From Lachnospiraceae bacterium (GTDB lineage: Bacteria; Bacillota; Clostridia; Lachnospirales; Lachnospiraceae), in contig JAFLTH010000003.1 in NCBI GenBank assembly GCA_022510525.1, forward strand, positions 1-64,000: a stretch of DNA of 64,000 nt, in the 5' to 3' direction. The position numbers and the translations under genes were made by a program. This document shows, one piece after another, positions 59,777 through 64,000 of this stretch; positions within the stretch are counted from its first letter, which is position 1, and the number at the start of each line of letters is the position of its first letter. The notes below the pieces were generated by a model, which saw only the letters and a list, made by a program, of their open reading frames with translations, was not told where the DNA came from and ran no database searches.

Positions 59777-60991
59777 ATGGCGGAATGGGGATATGTCGCT
59801 ATTAATCCAAGCGGCAAGGAAGTGAAAGGCTCTAAGACGGCCGAAAGTGCGGATCAGGTAAGCAGAGATTTAAAGAATCAGGGTCTCACTGTCCTTGAAG
59901 TCAAGGAACAGAGCGTACTTAACAAGGAAATCAATTTTGAAATCGGCGGCAAGCCTACGCCCCGTGATCTGGGTGTGTTCTGTAGGCAGTTTGCAAGTAT
60001 TACACGTGCCGGCGTTACAATTGTTCAAGCACTTCAGATGCTGGCGGAGCAGACCGAGAATAAGAGGATGCAAAGAGCCCTGCTGGCAGTCAGGGCGGAC
60101 GTGGAAAAGGGTGAAACCTTTGCGGATTCCCTTGCCCTGCATATGGATGTATTTCCCGAACTTTTGATACAGATGGCAAGAGCCGGTGAGGCTTCCGGTA
60201 GTCTGGAAATCTCAATGGAACGTATGGCAACCCAGTTTGAGCGTTCATCCAAGACACAGGCACTTGTTAAGAAAGCGATGATTTATCCTATCGTGGTTGC
60301 TATTGTTGCCGTTGTTGTTGTTATTATCATGCTGGTTGTCGTTATTCCGGCATACACGGATATGTTTGAACAGCTCGACACCGAACTGCCCGGCATCACG
60401 CTGGCGGTTGTTGCCGTGAGTGATTTCATACAGGCATACTGGTTCATACTGGCTCCGGTTGTAGCAGGCATTATTTTTGGAATCAAGGTATTTTCCACTA
60501 CATATACAGGTAAGCATTTATTTGGTAAACTTGCGTTGAAGATTCCTGCAATTGCCAATCTGGTTACAAAGAGTGCTGCGGCAAGTATGGCGAGAACCTT
60601 AAGCACACTGCTTTCGTCCGGTGTGCCGCTTATAGAAGCGGTGGATATCGTATCCGAAACCATGACCAATATCTGGTTTAAAGAGGCGTTAAAAGACGCG
60701 GTACAGCAGATTATGGTAGGTACACCACTTTCACAGCCTGTACAGGCCTGCGGATTATTCCCGCCTATGGTTCATCATATGTTACGTATCGGTGAGGAAG
60801 CCGGTTCCACCGAGGAAATGCTCGACAGGCTGGCTGACTATTACGAAGAAGAAGTTGAGATGGCCGTGCAGTCATTGATGGCAGCGATGGAGCCTATGAT
60901 CATCATCGTACTGGCAGGTATAGTCGGAGTTCTGCTTGGATCGGTTATGGCGCCGATGGTAACGATGTACTCTGCACTGGATAACCTGTAA
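59777..60991 (+). CDS. pilC: Type IV pilus inner-membrane platform protein PilC
   Basis: 404 residues, ATG 59777 behind CGGAGG. Two T2SSF domains: the first around DLGVFCRQFASITRAGVTIV and MARAGEASGSLEISMERMAT, the second around MARTLSTLLSSGVPLIEAVD and MLRIGEEAGSTEEMLDRLAD. Three membrane segments (about 172-195, 215-238, 370-394). It links the pilus ATPase to pilin assembly. First gene of pilC-pilA-pilD-pilMN. Confidence 0.95.
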   Translation: MAEWGYVAINPSGKEVKGSKTAESADQVSRDLKNQGLTVLEVKEQSVLNKEINFEIGGKPTPRDLGVFCRQFASITRAGVTIVQALQMLAEQTENKRMQRALLAVRADVEKGETFADSLALHMDVFPELLIQMARAGEASGSLEISMERMATQFERSSKTQALVKKAMIYPIVVAIVAVVVVIIMLVVVIPAYTDMFEQLDTELPGITLAVVAVSDFIQAYWFILAPVVAGIIFGIKVFSTTYTGKHLFGKLALKIPAIANLVTKSAAASMARTLSTLLSSGVPLIEAVDIVSETMTNIWFKEALKDAVQQIMVGTPLSQPVQACGLFPPMVHHMLRIGEEAGSTEEMLDRLADYYEEEVEMAVQSLMAAMEPMIIIVLAGIVGVLLGSVMAPMVTMYSALDNL

Positions 60992-61206
60992 GATTAAGAA
61001 ACTACATAAAAGAACCGATATATATAATAAAGAATATTATTATATTAATGCCAACCCCAAATAGCAATATAAAACAACGCCAGTTATTTAAAGAAATGAG
61101 AAATAACCATCAAACCCCGAATTAACCACGTCTGTAAGTAGGGAGGCAGCCGTGATTAAGATATAAGCAACTAAAGGCTTAAATTTATTAAAAAAGGAGA
61201 GAGAAT

Positions 61207-61704
61207 ATGAAAAAGGAAATGAATAACAAAGGTTTTTCACTTGTCGAGCTGATTATCGTTATTGCCATCATGGTAATCCTGGTAGCAGTTCTGGCACCTC
61301 AGTATCTTCGTTATGTTGAGAAGTCAAGAGTTTCAACAGACGTTCAGACTGCAGTTGAATTTATCAACGCTTGTCAGGTATTGGCATCTGATCCTGAAGC
61401 TGATTTAACAGGAACTTCTTACACAATAACAAGTGCTGCTAATAGCGGAACTATTACAGTTGATCCTACTTTATCAACCAAATTAACAGACTTAGGTATG
61501 ATGGACAGCACATCTATATCTGCTGCAAAATTCCAGTCTACAGCATATAAGAACACAGCTATTACAATTGAGTTAAAGTATGATCTTCCTGCTACTGGAG
61601 CTACTGAGAAAATTTGGTTTGTAAAATGTACTGGTATTGATGTTTCAGGTGCTATACCTAGTAGTACACCTGGCGGTGGCGGTGGCGGCGGCGGAACCAC
61701 CTAA
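61207..61704 (+). CDS. pilA: Type IV pilin (prepilin)
   Basis: 165 residues, ATG 61207 behind AAAAAGGAGAGAG. A short basic leader MKKEMNNKG is cut before F in GFSLVELIIVIAIMVILVAV, the class III prepilin signature with glutamate at +5. The usual alpha-1 helix follows, then a small beta domain (about 55-145) without a cysteine pair near the C-terminus. The protein ends PGGGGGGGGTT, eight glycines from GGC/GGT repeats, unusual for a pilin and prone to slippage. The 200-base gaps on both sides contain hairpins. Confidence 0.93.
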   Translation: MKKEMNNKGFSLVELIIVIAIMVILVAVLAPQYLRYVEKSRVSTDVQTAVEFINACQVLASDPEADLTGTSYTITSAANSGTITVDPTLSTKLTDLGMMDSTSISAAKFQSTAYKNTAITIELKYDLPATGATEKIWFVKCTGIDVSGAIPSSTPGGGGGGGGTT

Positions 61705-61726
61705 TAGTTTCCGTCAACCAACGTAC

Positions 61727-61886
61727 ATAGTCATCTAATCCCTAAAGAGGGCTATGTAAAAATCATAAACTAGACATCAGTCATTACCCTACTCCCGGTC
61801 AATATTGGCTGGGGGTGGGTAGAAACTGACATAAGCTTAAAGAGAGTTATCCCTAAGATTTTACGGTTTTAGGTACACTCTCTAAT
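61727..61886 (+). promoter_or_regulatory. Hairpin-rich spacer between pilA and pilD
   Basis: ACATAG/CTATGT, then AGTCATTACCC pairing with GGGTAGAAACTGACAT (imperfect), then AGAGAGT/ACTCTCT. They may stabilise the pilin mRNA or attenuate read-through so that pilin is made in excess. No known riboswitch was recognised. Confidence 0.4.
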
Positions 61887-61908
61887 ACCGTTTAAAAGGA
61901 CGAACACT

Positions 61909-62661
61909 ATGCGTGAGGCAATACTTCTTTACATAACCATATTTCTGTTTGGAATTGTATTCGGCAGTTTCATGAATGTATGCATCTACCGGATTCCCAA
62001 GAAAGAAGATATTGTAAAAACAAGGTCTCACTGCATGAGCTGCGGATATGTACTGAAATGGTATGATCTCATACCTCTTTTCAGTTATATCTTCCTTGGC
62101 GGTAAATGCCGTAAATGCAAGACTAAGCTCTCTGCTCAGTATCCACTGATTGAAGCGGCTAACGGACTTGCATGGCTTATAATCGTTCTGATTAACGGGG
62201 TAAACGTAGAATCCCTACTCTACTGTGTTCTTACATCCGCTCTTATTACACTCAGTGTGATTGATTTCAGAACATATGAAATCCCGCTTGGGATTAATAT
62301 ATTTATACTGGCGATAGGGCTGGTTAGACTCATAACAGACTATTCTAACTGGCTGTCATATCTGATCGGCTTCTTTTCCGTCAGTGTATTCCTGACTATT
62401 CTTTATTATGCGACCGGTGGACGTGCAATAGGTGGCGGCGACGTCAAGCTGATGGCGGTCTGTGGTCTTGTTTTGGGATGGAAACTGACAGTGCTGTCAT
62501 TTTTCTTGGGGTGCATTTTAGGCGCCATCATTCATCTTATGAGGATGAAAATAAGCGGTGAAAGTCATGTGCTTGCTATGGGGCCCTACCTTTCTATGGG
62601 GATGGTCATAGCAATGCTATGGGGTAATCAAATGATAAATTGGTATTTCCAATTTTTATAG
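61909..62661 (+). CDS. pilD: Prepilin peptidase/N-methyltransferase
   Basis: 250 residues, ATG 61909 behind AAAAGGACGAACAC. The methyltransferase-type N-terminal domain has FGSFMNVCIYRIPK and two cysteine pairs CMSCGYVLKWYDLIPLFSY and CRKCKTKLS. The A24 aspartic peptidase active sites are VIDFRTYEIP (first Asp) and GGGDVKLMAVCG (GxGD, second Asp). About eight membrane helices. It cleaves and methylates prepilins such as PilA just upstream. Confidence 0.95.
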   Translation: MREAILLYITIFLFGIVFGSFMNVCIYRIPKKEDIVKTRSHCMSCGYVLKWYDLIPLFSYIFLGGKCRKCKTKLSAQYPLIEAANGLAWLIIVLINGVNVESLLYCVLTSALITLSVIDFRTYEIPLGINIFILAIGLVRLITDYSNWLSYLIGFFSVSVFLTILYYATGGRAIGGGDVKLMAVCGLVLGWKLTVLSFFLGCILGAIIHLMRMKISGESHVLAMGPYLSMGMVIAMLWGNQMINWYFQFL

Positions 62662-62756
62662 ATTTAATCAGACTTGACTATACACCTGCTGGGATTATTT
62701 TCTATGCAGGTTTTTATATTATAGATTAGATATATAGATTAAGGAGGACACAATTC

Positions 62757-64000
62757 ATGGCTGGCAAGGTGCTCAGTATAGAAGTTGGTTATTTATTTAC
62801 AAGGGTCTGCGAGGTGGATTACAGATCCAAGACCCCTAAGGTATATAAGAGATTCACGGTTCCGACGCTGCAGGGCGTTATGAATGACGGTGCGGTCGAT
62901 CCGGATTCACACTATTTGGAGGGTCTGCGCAGCGGTTTGCGTGAATTTGGTATTAAGTCCAAACAGGTGGTTTTTACACTTGCTTCTACCAAGATTGCTA
63001 CCCGTGAGGTTGTAGTTCCTTTTGTTAAAGAGAATCGTCTCGGAAGTATGGTTAAGGCGAATGCTTCCGAGTATTTTCCGGTGGATTTGAGCCAGTATGA
63101 GATAGCCTACAGTGTTATGGATGTTTTAGGCAACAAGGCGGAGGGACAGCAGTACAAACTGATGGTTCTTGCCATTCCGTCCAATATTCTGGAGGGTTAC
63201 TATAAACTGGCGGCTTCGTTGAGACTCGAAGTTGCGGCATTTGACTATGCCGGCACCAGCTTATACAGAGTTATGAAATCGGAATGTGCCGCCGGCACAC
63301 ATATGGTTGCCAAGATAGATGAGCGCTCCACTATGATCATGGTTATAAAAGAAGAACAGATTGTATTTACCAGAAATATCTCCTACGGTGTGGAGGACGC
63401 ACTGCAGGCAGTTATGGAAAGTGTGGCCTGGGGTAATATCCGTACTATGCGGCAGGCCTTGCAGGTAATTGAAACGTACCAATGTATAGATCTTACAGTG
63501 CGGGAAGACGATGCAAGACCGATTTCGGCATCCCTTGAGGAAACCGCGCAGATTAATGTGACGGAAGCACTGGTTCCGCTGATATCCGGTATGTCGAGGG
63601 TTATTGACTATTATTCGGCACAGAGCGGCTCGTCTCCGATTGACAATGTGTATATTACAGGTGTTGGTTCTAACTTCTTAGGCATAGACGAACTTTTAAG
63701 CCGGGAAATAGACCACCCGATAACAATAGTTAGAAAAGTAAGCGGTATGAACCTTGAGAGATACTTCAAAGAATCCTTCTTCGGTGAATACCTCTCCTGT
63801 ATCGGAGCTTCCATTGCACCTCTTGGTCTTTTGAAAGATGAGGAAAAGAGGAAAAGGACTCAGGTGGAGCTGCTTCCCGATAAAAACAGCGTTATGGTCA
63901 TTTCTATTGTAGTATGCGTCGGAGGTATTTTGATTGGTGCGGCTATGGCGGCGATTTCCATACTCAGTTACAATGAAGCGCTGACTGAACAGAAGCAGAT
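62757..64000 (+). CDS. pilM: PilM-PilN fusion, 5' part (runs off the window)
   Basis: ATG 62757 with AAGGAGG nine bases upstream; at least 414 codons are open to the end of the window. The N-terminal 360 residues are the actin-like PilM (MAGKVLSIEVG, VVFTLASTKIATREVVVP, VDLSQYEIAYSV, VYITGVGSNFLGI, YLSCIGASIAPLGLL). Then VELLPDKNSV and a membrane helix (about 379-402, VMVISIVVCVGGILIGAAM) are what normally begin PilN as a separate protein. The fused form would tie the cytoplasmic ring directly to the membrane subunit. pilO may follow outside the window. Confidence 0.88.
   Translation, partial: MAGKVLSIEVGYLFTRVCEVDYRSKTPKVYKRFTVPTLQGVMNDGAVDPDSHYLEGLRSGLREFGIKSKQVVFTLASTKIATREVVVPFVKENRLGSMVKANASEYFPVDLSQYEIAYSVMDVLGNKAEGQQYKLMVLAIPSNILEGYYKLAASLRLEVAAFDYAGTSLYRVMKSECAAGTHMVAKIDERSTMIMVIKEEQIVFTRNISYGVEDALQAVMESVAWGNIRTMRQALQVIETYQCIDLTVREDDARPISASLEETAQINVTEALVPLISGMSRVIDYYSAQSGSSPIDNVYITGVGSNFLGIDELLSREIDHPITIVRKVSGMNLERYFKESFFGEYLSCIGASIAPLGLLKDEEKRKRTQVELLPDKNSVMVISIVVCVGGILIGAAMAAISILSYNEALTEQKQ

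Noticed and set aside
61005..61206. Cyclic-di-GMP riboswitch before pilA
   Set aside because: Neither the class I GCAAACC-type nor the class II conserved core could be found.

Overview
The window reads as a chromosome segment of a spore-forming, pectin-degrading member of the Lachnospiraceae (Clostridia). The grounds are: sporulation genes (gpr, spoIIP, a sigK-type sigma factor, a SpoIID-like gene); lineage-typical DUF5717/DUF5716 and DUF5688 proteins; strong AGGAGG-type ribosome sites; moderate-to-low GC; a very large extracellular pectate lyase; and a Gram-positive type IV pilus locus. The genus cannot be fixed from the sequence alone. No rRNA, tRNA or CRISPR array was seen.

Layout. 1-1.8 kb: the 3' part of htpG and a GNAT acetyltransferase. 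1.8-17.3 kb: a SpoIID-like/peptidoglycan-binding gene (minus strand) cut in two by a 14.2-kb integrative element (about 2426-16644). The element carries a large serine recombinase at its right end, a catalytically dead-looking serine-recombinase relative, two paralogous small proteins, a replisome-organiser-like protein beside 22-bp tandem repeats (possible origin), RadC-like and SSB proteins, a DUF5688 protein, a tyrosine recombinase, an HTH protein, a candidate non-coding RNA, and a 1333-aa secreted Big2/CxxC-repeat/CAP protein as cargo. No relaxase, secretion or phage structural genes were seen. 17.4-25 kb: a small coiled-coil gene and a 2242-aa secreted pectate lyase. 25-32 kb: a four-gene DUF5717/DUF5716/TPR/coiled-coil operon. 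32-38.7 kb: purC-purF-purB-purA behind a structured leader, then a convergent PurF paralogue without its glutaminase cysteine. 38.8-43 kb: GDT1-type transporter, zinc-ribbon membrane protein, TPM protein, acyltransferase, rpsT. 43-49.3 kb: gpr, spoIIP, lepA, a self-inhibited Fic protein, hemW. 49.4-52.4 kb: sigK-like gene, HD-domain protein, pilT. 52.7-53.3 kb: two tiny paralogous genes in repeated promoter/terminator cassettes. 53.4-57 kb: comM, dprA, an Rpn-type nuclease. 57-59 kb: a membrane sulfatase-family protein. 59.7-64 kb: pilC, pilin, pilD and a pilM-pilN fusion running off the window.

The most interesting system is the integrative element. Joining its two ends in silico gives a symmetric 56-bp attP and shows that the recombinase reading frame runs straight through attP into a 32-residue tail now stranded at the far (left) end. 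Integration therefore exchanges that tail for 8 residues read from the host gene. Inside the element, an ACCAC-N5-GTGGT operator overlaps the -35 boxes of three promoters: those of the recombinase operon, the dead recombinase relative and the replisome-organiser-like gene. This suggests one repressor governs excision and replication. The same half-site occurs in the attP arms. Three successive genes of the recombinase operon also share a hairpin plus ribosome-site leader.
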